Shown: positions 56,487 to 64,000 of the stretch, piece by piece
Layout: every line of letters starts with the position of its first letter
Numbering within the stretch: position 1 is the first letter of the stretch
From: Telmatospirillum sp.
GTDB taxonomy: Bacteria; Pseudomonadota; Alphaproteobacteria; Rhodospirillales; Magnetospirillaceae
Direction: 5' to 3'
Length of the DNA stretch: 64,000 bases
Assembly: GCA_009712185.1 (NCBI GenBank)
Contig: WASQ01000143.1
Location: 71,519-135,518 of the forward strand
Made by a program: the position numbers and the translations under genes
Notes under the pieces: generated by a model
The model's input: the letters and a program-made list of their open reading frames with translations, nothing else
Told to the model about the DNA's origin: nothing
Database searches by the model: none

Positions 56487-58901
56487 TCAGTGGGTCACCA
56501 GACCCACGTCCTCAGCCGGAGCTTCCGTTTTGGCAATGGAAATCGGCTCCTGTTCGGGCTCCCACTCGATCGGAGTTAGAGGTGCCGTCAAAGCATTGTG
56601 CAAGACTTCGTCAACAGTCGCCATGGGAAGGATTGTCAGACACCGCTTCACATTGTCCGGGATCTCTGCCAGATCTTTCTCATTGTCTTTGGGGATCAGC
56701 ACGGTCTTGATGCCGCCACGAAGGGCCGCGAGCAGCTTCTCCTTCAGGCCACCGATCGGCAGGATGCGCCCGCGCAGGGTGATCTCGCCGGTCATCGCGA
56801 CATCCTTGCGGATCGGAATACCGGTCAGAACCGACACGATCGCCGTGCACATGGCGACGCCCGCCGAGGGACCGTCCTTCGGGGTCGCCCCCTCGGGCAC
56901 ATGCACATGGATATCGCGCTTCTCGAACACCGAAGGCTTGATGCCGAAATTGACAGACCTGGCACGCACATAGGACCGCGCGGCCTGAACCGACTCCTGC
57001 ATCACGTCGCCCAGCTTGCCGGTGTGCGTGAAAACGCCCTTGCCCGGCATCGAAACCGCCTCGATCGACAGCAGTTCGCCGCCGACTTCGGTCCAGGCCA
57101 GACCGGTCACGACACCGATCAGGTCCTCAAGCTCGGCCTCGCCATAGCGGAACCGGCGGACACCCGCATACTTTTCCAGATTGCGCCGGCTGACCGCGAC
57201 CTTGGTCCCCGTCGACCCCTTGCTCAGGATCTCCTTCGTGGCCTTGCGGGCCAGATTGGCGATCTCGCGTTCCAGATTACGGACACCGGCCTCGCGGGTG
57301 TAATAGCGGATCAGGTCGCGCAGGGCGTCGTCGGAAATCGACCACTCCCCTTTTTTGAGACCCGCGGCCTCCGCCTGCTTTTCGATCAGGTGGCGCTTGG
57401 CGATCTCCACCTTCTCATCCTCGGTGTAGCCCGAGAGGCGGATGATCTCCATGCGGTCCAGCAGGGGCTGGGGCATCCGGAGCGTATTGGCGGTCGTCAC
57501 GAACATCACATCGGACAGGTCGTAGTCGACCTCCAGGTAATGATCGTTGAAGGTGTTGTTCTGCTCCGGGTCGAGGACCTCCAGCAGGGCGGAGGCGGGA
57601 TCGCCGCGCCAGTCGGCACCCAGCTTATCCACCTCGTCCAGAAGGAACAGGGGATTGGACGCCTTGGCCTTCTTCATACCCTGAATGATCTTGCCCGGCA
57701 TGGACCCGATATAGGTCCGCCGATGGCCACGCACCTCGGACTCGTCACGCACGCCGCCCAGCGACACACGCACGAAATTGCGACCCGTGGCCTTGGCGAT
57801 CGACCGGCCCAGCGAGGTCTTACCGACGCCGGGCGGACCGACGAGGCACAGGATCGGACCCTTGACCTTCACCGTCCTCTGCTGCACGGCGAGATATTCG
57901 AGGATGCGTTCCTTGACCTTCTCAAGACCATAGTGGTCGGCGTTGAGGATCTTCTCTGCCAGCTTGATGTCGCGCTTGATCTTGGTCCGCTTCTTCCACG
58001 GGATCGACAGGATCCAGTCGAGATAGTTGCGCACCACGGTCGCTTCGGCGGACATCGGGCTCATGTTGCGAAGCTTCTTCAGCTCGCCCACGGCCTTTTC
58101 CTTGGCTTCCTTCGAGAGATGGGTCTTGTTGATCCGCTCTTCGATTTCGGCCGATTCGTCCTTGCCGTCCTCGCCCTCGCCCAGCTCCTTCTGAATGGCC
58201 TTCAACTGCTCATTCAGATAGTACTCGCGCTGGGTCTTCTCCATCTGGCGTTTGACGCGGTTGCGGATCTTCTTTTCCACCTGCAGGACGCCGATCTCGG
58301 CCTCCATGTAGGAATAGACCCGCTCCAGCCGCTCCGAGATCGTCTCGATCTCCAGCAGCTCCTGCTTTTCGGAAATCTTGAGCTGCAGATGGGAGGCAAC
58401 CGTGTCGGACAGCTTTCCGGGGTCCTCGATCTGGTTGACCGAGACCAGGACTTCCGGCGGAATCTTCTTGTTGAGTTTGATGTACTGCTCGAACTGGGCG
58501 ACGACCGAACGGGACAGCGCCTCCAGTTCCTGCATATCACCGGTATTTTCGCCGATCACATCGGCCGTCGCCTGGAAGAAGGCGTCATTTTCAGTAAATC
58601 CGGTGATATGGGCGCGCTGGCCGCCTTCCACCAGCACCTTCACGGTGCCGTCGGGAAGCTTCAGCAGTTGCAGCACGGTGCTGACGGTTCCCACCTTGTA
58701 GATGTCATCCGGCGTGGGATCGTCCTGGGCGGCGTTCTTCTGGGCGACCAGAAGAATCTGCTTGTCGTCCTTCATCACGTCTTCAAGGGCGCGAACGGAT
58801 TTTTCCCGCCCCACGAACAAAGGAACGATCATATGTGGGAAGACAACAATATCCCGAAGCGGAAGAACGGGAAAAATGTCTCCGCGCGAAAGTTCAACCA
58901 T
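56487..58901 (-). CDS. lon: ATP-dependent protease La (Lon)
   Basis: A cytoplasmic AAA+ serine protease that degrades damaged and regulatory proteins. It has 804 residues. The N-terminal substrate domain starts at [20 protein letters not shown]; Walker A is [10 protein letters not shown] (about 357), Walker [11 protein letters not shown]. The protease dyad is the Ser in GPSAGVAM (about 678) and the Lys in GGLKEKLLA (about 720), close to the E. coli positions. The C-terminal tail of about 25 residues is acidic. The ATG is at 58901, 107 nt after clpX; a heat-shock promoter there is likely but not clear. Confidence 0.96.
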   Translation of the reverse strand: MVELSRGDIFPVLPLRDIVVFPHMIVPLFVGREKSVRALEDVMKDDKQILLVAQKNAAQDDPTPDDIYKVGTVSTVLQLLKLPDGTVKVLVEGGQRAHITGFTENDAFFQATADVIGENTGDMQELEALSRSVVAQFEQYIKLNKKIPPEVLVSVNQIEDPGKLSDTVASHLQLKISEKQELLEIETISERLERVYSYMEAEIGVLQVEKKIRNRVKRQMEKTQREYYLNEQLKAIQKELGEGEDGKDESAEIEERINKTHLSKEAKEKAVGELKKLRNMSPMSAEATVVRNYLDWILSIPWKKRTKIKRDIKLAEKILNADHYGLEKVKERILEYLAVQQRTVKVKGPILCLVGPPGVGKTSLGRSIAKATGRNFVRVSLGGVRDESEVRGHRRTYIGSMPGKIIQGMKKAKASNPLFLLDEVDKLGADWRGDPASALLEVLDPEQNNTFNDHYLEVDYDLSDVMFVTTANTLRMPQPLLDRMEIIRLSGYTEDEKVEIAKRHLIEKQAEAAGLKKGEWSISDDALRDLIRYYTREAGVRNLEREIANLARKATKEILSKGSTGTKVAVSRRNLEKYAGVRRFRYGEAELEDLIGVVTGLAWTEVGGELLSIEAVSMPGKGVFTHTGKLGDVMQESVQAARSYVRARSVNFGIKPSVFEKRDIHVHVPEGATPKDGPSAGVAMCTAIVSVLTGIPIRKDVAMTGEITLRGRILPIGGLKEKLLAALRGGIKTVLIPKDNEKDLAEIPDNVKRCLTILPMATVDEVLHNALTAPLTPIEWEPEQEPISIAKTEAPAEDVGLVTH

Positions 58902-59008
58902 GCTACCTCTTATTCACGAGCGTTCCGGTCGGATGCGATCATTGCTCGGAGCAACACCACTTCCAATACTTCGGTCTCTTCACCGCCGGATCAAGGGGTT
59001 GGCTTGAA

Positions 59009-60274
59009 TTAAGCACTCGTCCCCACGTCTTCGCGGCGGTCGGCGTGGATGTAAAGAGGCTGCGCCCGCCCCTCGACCACTTCCCCGTTGATCACCACCT
59101 CCTCGACGCTGTCGAGGCCGGGAAGATCGAACATGGTGTCGAGCAGGATGCCCTCCATGATCGACCGCAGGCCACGGGCGCCGGTCTTGCGCAGGATCGC
59201 CTTGCGGGCAATGGTCTTGAGCGCGTCGTCATTGAAGGAAAGACGCACATCCTCCATCTCGAACAGCCGCTGATACTGTTTGACCAGGGCATTTTTCGGC
59301 TTGGACAGGATGTCGACCAGTGCCTCCTCATCGAGGTCGCTCAGGGTGGCGATCACCGGAAGGCGGCCGACGAACTCGGGAATGAGACCAAACTTGAGAA
59401 GATCCTCGGGCTCGACCTCACGCAGGATGTCGCCGGTGCTCCGCTCATCGGGACTGCGCACGTCGGCACCGAAGCCGATCGACGTCCCCTTCCCGCGGGC
59501 GCCAATGATCTTTTCCAGGCCGGAGAAGGCGCCACCGCAAATGAACAGGATATTGGTCGTGTCGACCTGAAGGAACTCCTGCTGCGGGTGCTTTCGCCCG
59601 CCTTGGGGCGGAACCGAAGCGACGGTGCCTTCCATGATCTTCAGAAGGGCCTGCTGCACGCCCTCGCCCGATACGTCGCGGGTGATCGATGGATTGTCGG
59701 ACTTCCGGCTGATCTTGTCGACCTCGTCGATGTAGACGATGCCGCGCTGCGCGCGCTCGACATTGTAGTCGGCGGCCTGCAACAGCTTCAGGATGATGTT
59801 TTCGACATCCTCACCGACATAACCGGCCTCGGTCAGCGTCGTCGCATCGGCCATGGTGAAGGGCACGTCCAGGATGCGCGCCAGGGTCTGCGCCAACAAC
59901 GTCTTGCCGCAACCGGTGGGGCCGATCAGCAGGATGTTCGACTTGGCGATTTCGATCTCGGGGTTCTTCCCCCCGGCACCCAACCGCTTGTAATGGTTAT
60001 GGACGGCCACCGAAAGCACGCGCTTCGCATGCTCCTGGCCGATCACATAGTCGTCCAGGACCGCGCAAATGTCGCGTGGAGTGGGTACGCCATCGCGGGA
60101 TCGCACAAGATGGGTCTTATGCTCCTCGCGGATAATGTCCATGCATAGCTCGACGCATTCATCACAGATGAAGACGGTCGGCCCAGCGATCAGTTTGCGC
60201 ACCTCATGCTGGCTCTTTCCGCAAAAAGAGCAGTAAAGGGTGTTTTTCGAATCGCCGCTGGTGGACTTAGTCAT
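59009..60274 (-). CDS. clpX: ATP-dependent Clp protease ATP-binding subunit ClpX
   Basis: The AAA+ unfoldase for ClpP, 421 residues. The N-terminal zinc-binding domain is CSFCGKSQ...[10 protein letters not shown] (about residues 15-42). Walker A is [13 protein letters not shown] (about 120), Walker [10 protein letters not shown]. The IGF loop for ClpP docking lies in the [14 protein letters not shown] region (about 270). The ATG is at 60274. It is separated from clpP by 220 nt with a long hairpin. Confidence 0.96.
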   Translation of the reverse strand: MTKSTSGDSKNTLYCSFCGKSQHEVRKLIAGPTVFICDECVELCMDIIREEHKTHLVRSRDGVPTPRDICAVLDDYVIGQEHAKRVLSVAVHNHYKRLGAGGKNPEIEIAKSNILLIGPTGCGKTLLAQTLARILDVPFTMADATTLTEAGYVGEDVENIILKLLQAADYNVERAQRGIVYIDEVDKISRKSDNPSITRDVSGEGVQQALLKIMEGTVASVPPQGGRKHPQQEFLQVDTTNILFICGGAFSGLEKIIGARGKGTSIGFGADVRSPDERSTGDILREVEPEDLLKFGLIPEFVGRLPVIATLSDLDEEALVDILSKPKNALVKQYQRLFEMEDVRLSFNDDALKTIARKAILRKTGARGLRSIMEGILLDTMFDLPGLDSVEEVVINGEVVEGRAQPLYIHADRREDVGTSA

Positions 60275-60388
60275 CGGTTCTCCATGGGGTGAGCGGCCGC
60301 AGGGAAATTATGTTAGACCCTCGGACCGCCGCCAGACAATGCAAAATATGGCCGCGCAGCAGGACCCCGTCCCGATATCTGGGAGACA

Positions 60389-60448
60389 GGATCCGCCGGG
60401 CGCCGCCGGGGCCATTCCGGGAGGGATGGCGCGGCGCTCGGCGGATCC
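60389..60448. repeat. Long hairpin in the clpP-clpX spacer
   Basis: GGATCCGCCGGGCGCCGC pairs with GCGGCGCTCGGCGGATCC over 18 positions with one wobble, and the loop itself contains GCCATTCC/GGGATGGC. So almost the whole 60 nt forms one rod. There is no U-tract; it may be a REP-like element, a processing signal or a partial terminator. Confidence 0.7.
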
Positions 60449-60494
60449 TCTGATCCGATCCCGGCGGCGCCGCGCGGGATTAAGGAAGAGTCCG

Positions 60495-61139
60495 TCAAGC
60501 CGGGACCGGAGCCTCCGGCATGGGCGGACGGGACGTGACAACCTCGTCGATCAGACCGAAGGCCTTCGCCTCGTCCGCAGTCATGTATTTGTCACGCTCC
60601 ATCGCGTTTTCAATGACGTCCAAAGTCTGGCCGGTATGTTCGACATACATATTGTTGAGCCGGGCGCGGAGCGCAAGGATCTCGCGGGCCTGGATCTCGA
60701 TGTCGGTTGCCTGTCCCTGGGCGCCGCCGGACGGCTGATGGATCATGATGCGGGCATTGGGCAGCGACAACCGCTTGCCCGGCTCGCCGGCCGTCAACAG
60801 CAAGGACCCCATGGACGCCGCCTGCCCGATGCAGACGGTCGAAACCGCCGGCCGGATGTAGCGCATGGTGTCGTAGATCGCGAGCCCCGAGGTGACAACA
60901 CCACCGGGGGAATTGATGTAGAACGCGATATCCTTGGTCGGATTCTCGGATTCCAGGAACAAAAGCTGGGCACAGATCACAGCCGCAGCCTGGTCATAGA
61001 CCTCACCGGTCAGGAAGATGATCCGTTCCTTCAGAAGACGGGAATAAATGTCGTAGGACCGCTCTCCCCGGTTGGTCTGTTCGACCACCATGGGAATCAG
61101 GGTGTTCATGTAAAGGTCGATCGGATCCCTGTCTCTCAT
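60495..61139 (-). CDS. clpP: ATP-dependent Clp protease proteolytic subunit
   Basis: A tetradecameric serine protease chamber, 214 residues from the ATG at 61139 (GAGG 8 nt upstream). An in-frame extension to 61184 is not conserved and is rejected. The catalytic triad is Ser109 (GQAASMGS), His134 ([10 protein letters not shown]) and Asp183 (MERDKYMTA). The N-terminal residues [19 protein letters not shown] are the region that forms the axial loops. It follows tig by 186 nt. Confidence 0.96.
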   Translation of the reverse strand: MRDRDPIDLYMNTLIPMVVEQTNRGERSYDIYSRLLKERIIFLTGEVYDQAAAVICAQLLFLESENPTKDIAFYINSPGGVVTSGLAIYDTMRYIRPAVSTVCIGQAASMGSLLLTAGEPGKRLSLPNARIMIHQPSGGAQGQATDIEIQAREILALRARLNNMYVEHTGQTLDVIENAMERDKYMTADEAKAFGLIDEVVTSRPPMPEAPVPA

Positions 61140-61250
61140 CTTCCAACCTCTGTCCTGATGCATCTGCTCTCGCGGGCGGGCCAAACCACAGGTTTACAAG
61201 AAAAACCGGCCTGCCACACCCGATTTTCTTCCTGTCCCCCCGCCCCCTTG

Positions 61251-61291
61251 CCGGCGGGAGGCGGCGCCCCCTGGAGAGCGCACCCCGCCGG
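61251..61291. repeat. Dyad in the tig-clpP spacer
   Basis: CCGGCGGG (61251-61258) pairs with CCCGCCGG (61284-61291), and CCTT/AAGG extends it after one mismatch on each side. The loop is 25 nt. It may act as a weak terminator of tig or as a REP-like element. Confidence 0.4.
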
Positions 61292-61325
61292 AAGGCAGGC
61301 AGAGGAATGAGCAGGCGGCGGACGC

Positions 61326-62747
61326 CTACTCTTCAGAGGCTTTCTCGTCAGCCGCCTTTTCGTCGGCGGCCTTCTTCTTCGCGGCCTTCTTTTTCGGCTT
61401 CGGAGCATCCTCGGCGGCGGCGACGTCGCCATCGGGATCCTTGCGAAGATCGTCCAGAGTCACGGTCTTCTCGGTGACGGACGCCATCTCAAGGATGAAA
61501 TCGATCACCTTTTCCTCGAAGATCGGGGCGCGCAGGCTGTTGAGAGCATCCGGGTTCTTCTGGAAATACTGGAACACCAGATGTTCCTGGCCGGGATAGC
61601 GGCGGGCCTCGGACATCACCGCCCGGTTCAGGTCCTCCTGACTGATGGTGATGTTGTTTTCCCGTCCGATCTCCGACAGAACCAGACCAAGACGAACGCG
61701 ACGGGTCGCGATGGCGCGATACTCCGCCTTCAGTTCGTCGTCGCTCTTGCCCTCATCGGCGGCATCGAGCTGCCCTTCGGCCTTGTCATGCTCAAGCTGC
61801 TTCCAGATCGCGTCGAACTCGAGGTCGACCATGCCCTCGGGAACCACGAAATCATACTGCTCGGCCAGCTTGTCGAGCAGGGAGCGCTTCACATGGGCGC
61901 GCGACAGCGTATTACGGTCGCGCTCGATCTCCTCGCGCACCGCCTTCTTCAATTCGGCCAGATCGGCGAGACCCAGGGTCTTGGCCATCTCGTCATCGAT
62001 CACGGTCGGGACCACAGAGCGGACCTCATGCACCTTGATCTCGAACTCGGCGTCCTTGCCCGACAGCGCCTCGGCGCCGTAATCGGCCGGGAAGGTCACC
62101 TTGACGACGCGATCATCAGCGGCCTTGACGCCGATGAGCTGGTCTTCGAAACCGGGAATGAAATTCCCCGATCCCAGCTTCAGCGAATACTTCTCAGCCT
62201 TGCCGCCATCGAAGGCAACGCCGTCGACCTTGCCCAGGAAATCGATGACGACGACGTCACCGGTCTTGGCCTCGTAGGAGGCATCCTGGGCCTCGGTCTT
62301 TTCCTGGCGCTTGCTGATCGTCTCGACAGCCTCGTCAATATCGGCGTCGGCGATCGGAGCGACCGGCTTCTCAAGCTTGAGATCCGCAAGCCCGGTGACC
62401 TTCACCTCGGGCAGAGTCTCGACGGCGATGGTGAACTCCAGGTCCTCACCTTCTTTGAAAGAGGTGATCTCGACCTTCGGCTGCACGGCCGGACGAAGCT
62501 TATGCTCATCCAGCGCATGGCGGGTGCCGTCGTTGACCGTCGCCTCGAGCACTTCGCCCATGACCGACGAGCCATACTTCTTGCGCAACAGGCCCATCGG
62601 GACCTTGCCGGGGCGGAACCCCGGGATGCGGACGGTCCGTCCGACCTCGGTGAGACGGCTCGACACCTTCTCTTCCAAAAGTGCGGCGGGAACAACGACC
62701 TTGAATTCGTGCTTCAGGCCGTCGGCGTTGGTTTGAGTTACCTGCAT
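61326..62747 (-). CDS. tig: Trigger factor
   Basis: The ribosome-bound chaperone and prolyl isomerase, 473 residues from the ATG at 62747. The ribosome-binding signature is in GFRPGKVPMGLLRKKYG (about residue 45). The FKBP-like domain spans about 150-245 (KTGDVVVIDFLGKVDG), and the C-terminal chaperone arms follow. The last 40 residues are Lys/Ala/Glu-rich and disordered (PKKKAAKKKAADEKA), longer than in E. coli but common in alphaproteobacteria. The tRNA-Leu gene lies 94 nt upstream on the same strand. Confidence 0.95.
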   Translation of the reverse strand: MQVTQTNADGLKHEFKVVVPAALLEEKVSSRLTEVGRTVRIPGFRPGKVPMGLLRKKYGSSVMGEVLEATVNDGTRHALDEHKLRPAVQPKVEITSFKEGEDLEFTIAVETLPEVKVTGLADLKLEKPVAPIADADIDEAVETISKRQEKTEAQDASYEAKTGDVVVIDFLGKVDGVAFDGGKAEKYSLKLGSGNFIPGFEDQLIGVKAADDRVVKVTFPADYGAEALSGKDAEFEIKVHEVRSVVPTVIDDEMAKTLGLADLAELKKAVREEIERDRNTLSRAHVKRSLLDKLAEQYDFVVPEGMVDLEFDAIWKQLEHDKAEGQLDAADEGKSDDELKAEYRAIATRRVRLGLVLSEIGRENNITISQEDLNRAVMSEARRYPGQEHLVFQYFQKNPDALNSLRAPIFEEKVIDFILEMASVTEKTVTLDDLRKDPDGDVAAAEDAPKPKKKAAKKKAADEKAADEKASEE

Positions 62748-62840
62748 TGAATTCTCTGCCAATCGAAAAAGACAATATCGACCGCGTCAGGCGGCATTGC
62801 AACCCGGGCCCCTGGAAAAACCGACGGCGTGCTGACCGGG

Positions 62841-62925
62841 TGGTGCGGGCGAAGGGATTTGAACCCCCATGGCTTGCGCCGCTGGAACCTAAATCCAGTG
62901 TGTCTACCAGTTCCACCACGCCCGC
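62841..62925 (-). tRNA. tRNA-Leu (anticodon TAG)
   Basis: 85 nt including an encoded CCA. The acceptor stem starts GCGGGCG, the anticodon loop is TTTAGGT, a long variable arm is present as in all Leu tRNAs, and the T-loop is TTCAAAT. A -10-like TATAGA lies about 40 nt upstream of the 5' end. Confidence 0.95.
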
Positions 62926-63158
62926 AGACGTGCTGACGCCCCCGGCTGTCCGACCGGAGCGGATGTCTATAGCACAGACATTTTTCAGGAAACAGCGCAA
63001 AACCGTCGAGGTGGGGGCTGGATGAAACGGATATCCACACATTTTGTAATGCCTCTTGCGACAACATCGCTACGGAGGTAATGATTCCTATAGGTATTTC
63101 ATCCATTTGCTTGAATTATCCCTTGTATTCGCCGAAATCGGGTTCTCCGGAGGCTTCT

Positions 63159-64000
63159 GTGAAGAGTGACTACAAAAAAAGCGATCGCATTAACTACCTG
63201 CTCATTGACGAGGGTACGCGATCGGCATTGAGAGAGTTCAGACCTATTCTGGAAAGTTCTATAGAAATCATCCTTGATGATTTCTACAGTCATGTACAAC
63301 GCAATGCCGAGACGGCGAAGATTTTCATCGGACATTCCCTGCAAAAGGCCCGCGGCATGCAGGCCCGACATTGGCGCGATAACGTCTTTTCCGGCAATTT
63401 CGACGACGAGTATTTCGCCGAAGTGACCCGGATCGGCGAGGCGCACGCCCGCGTCGGACTGGAGCCCCGCTGGTATATCGCCGGATATTGTTTCGTCCTC
63501 AACAGGCTGGTCGGGCTCGCGGTTCAGCATTATCGCAAACGGCCGGACCGTCTGACCGAGATCATGGCCGCCATCAACAAGGCGGCGCTGCTCGATATGG
63601 ATCTGTCGATTTCCGTCTATATCGACGTCCTCCGGACCAAGGATGGCCGGCTGAGGGACAGCGCCAACCGGTTCGAGCATGATGTGGCGAGTTCGGTCGG
63701 CATCGTTGCATCGGCCGCGACGCAGCTTCAGGCAACGGCGCAAACCATGGCGGCGACCGCCGAGCAGACCAGCCGCCAGGCCGCCCTGGTCGCCCGGGCC
63801 GCGTCCGACGCCTCCGCCAATGTGCAGACCGTGGCGTCGGCTGCCGAGGAGTTGACCGCGTCGATCGGGGAAATTTCCCGGCAGGTCAGTCAGTCGACCG
63901 AAATCTCCGGATCCGCCGTCGAGGAGGCCGACCGCACCAACAAGATGGTTCACGGACTGACGGAGGCGGCCCAGCGGATCGGCGAGGTGGTCAAACTGAT
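63159..64000 (+). CDS. Globin-coupled methyl-accepting chemotaxis protein, 3' end outside the window
   Basis: About 280 residues are visible. Residues 15-185 are a haem-binding sensor globin: LRPILESS-like FRPILESSIEIILDDFY, RHWRDNVFSGNFDDEY and then RIGEAHARVGLEPRWYIAGY, where His96 is the expected proximal haem ligand. From about residue 205 a coiled-coil methyl-accepting signalling domain begins (AAEQTSRQAALVARAA, AAEELTASIGEIS). No membrane helix, so it is a cytosolic oxygen or redox receptor. Start: GTG at 63159 with GGAGG 6 nt upstream; an in-frame ATG at 63081 would add 26 residues, but its GGAGGT is too close. The gene runs past the right edge. Confidence 0.88.
   Translation, partial: MKSDYKKSDRINYLLIDEGTRSALREFRPILESSIEIILDDFYSHVQRNAETAKIFIGHSLQKARGMQARHWRDNVFSGNFDDEYFAEVTRIGEAHARVGLEPRWYIAGYCFVLNRLVGLAVQHYRKRPDRLTEIMAAINKAALLDMDLSISVYIDVLRTKDGRLRDSANRFEHDVASSVGIVASAATQLQATAQTMAATAEQTSRQAALVARAASDASANVQTVASAAEELTASIGEISRQVSQSTEISGSAVEEADRTNKMVHGLTEAAQRIGEVVKL

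Noticed and set aside
58902-59008. Possible heat-shock (RpoH) promoter before lon
   Set aside because: A CCCTTGATC element is present, but I found no acceptable -10 at the right spacing.
63099-63953. Leftward 284-codon frame at the right edge
   Set aside because: Antisense of the globin-coupled receptor, whose globin and signalling motifs are clear on the + strand.

Overview
The window is about 64 kb of GC-rich DNA (roughly two-thirds G+C by eye) from an alphaproteobacterium, most likely of the Rhodospirillales. The evidence is gene order: lpxD-ompH-bamA-rseP-dxr-cdsA-uppS-frr-pyrH-tsf-rpsB, a 14-gene nuo operon followed by birA-coaX-rnj-mce and then proS-lolC-lolD-dnaE, and tig-clpP-clpX-lon-hupB. 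This is almost all core chromosome. I see no insertion sequence, integrase, prophage, CRISPR array or rRNA operon.

Layout. Positions 1-10.8 kb (leftward) hold translation genes (rpsB, tsf, frr), UMP kinase and envelope biogenesis (undecaprenyl diphosphate, CDP-DAG, MEP isoprenoid pathway, RseP, BamA, Skp/OmpH), ending in lpxD cut by the window edge. At 10.9-11.6 kb there is a small unknown gene whose stop codon lies in a three-copy tandem hairpin repeat, then dnaE (leftward). At 15.4-22.3 kb there is a rightward, overlapping sensory cassette: a very large multi-PAS histidine kinase, a REC-HDOD protein and a REC protein with a catalytically degenerate HD-GYP-like domain. At 22.4-32.5 kb (leftward) are lolD, lolC, proS, small accessory genes (an exported protein, tag, a methyltransferase), mce, rnj, coaX and birA. 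At 32.5-46.6 kb is the complete nuoA-N operon for respiratory complex I, with a possible 35-codon gene between nuoI and nuoJ.

Positions 46.8-56 kb are the accessory part: tRNA-Asp and tRNA-Val, a CcmI-like TPR protein, a GNAT acetyltransferase, an orphan NapH-like polyferredoxin, an AT-rich islet with a PEP-CTERM choice-of-anchor C protein, a perfect FNR-type site, a caspase-like/Sel1-repeat protein, a zinc-ribbon membrane protein, an exported unknown and a GH25 lipoprotein. Positions 56-62.9 kb are the proteostasis block hupB-lon-clpX-clpP-tig and tRNA-Leu. The right edge holds the start of a cytosolic globin-coupled chemoreceptor.

Working together: NADH oxidation (nuo), envelope assembly (bamA, ompH, rseP, lolCD, lpxD), protein synthesis and protein turnover dominate. 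The oxygen-linked elements (haem-globin receptor, FNR-like site, polyferredoxin) suggest an organism that moves between oxic and anoxic conditions; this is inference. All function calls rest on motifs and gene order read from the sequence; no database search was run.
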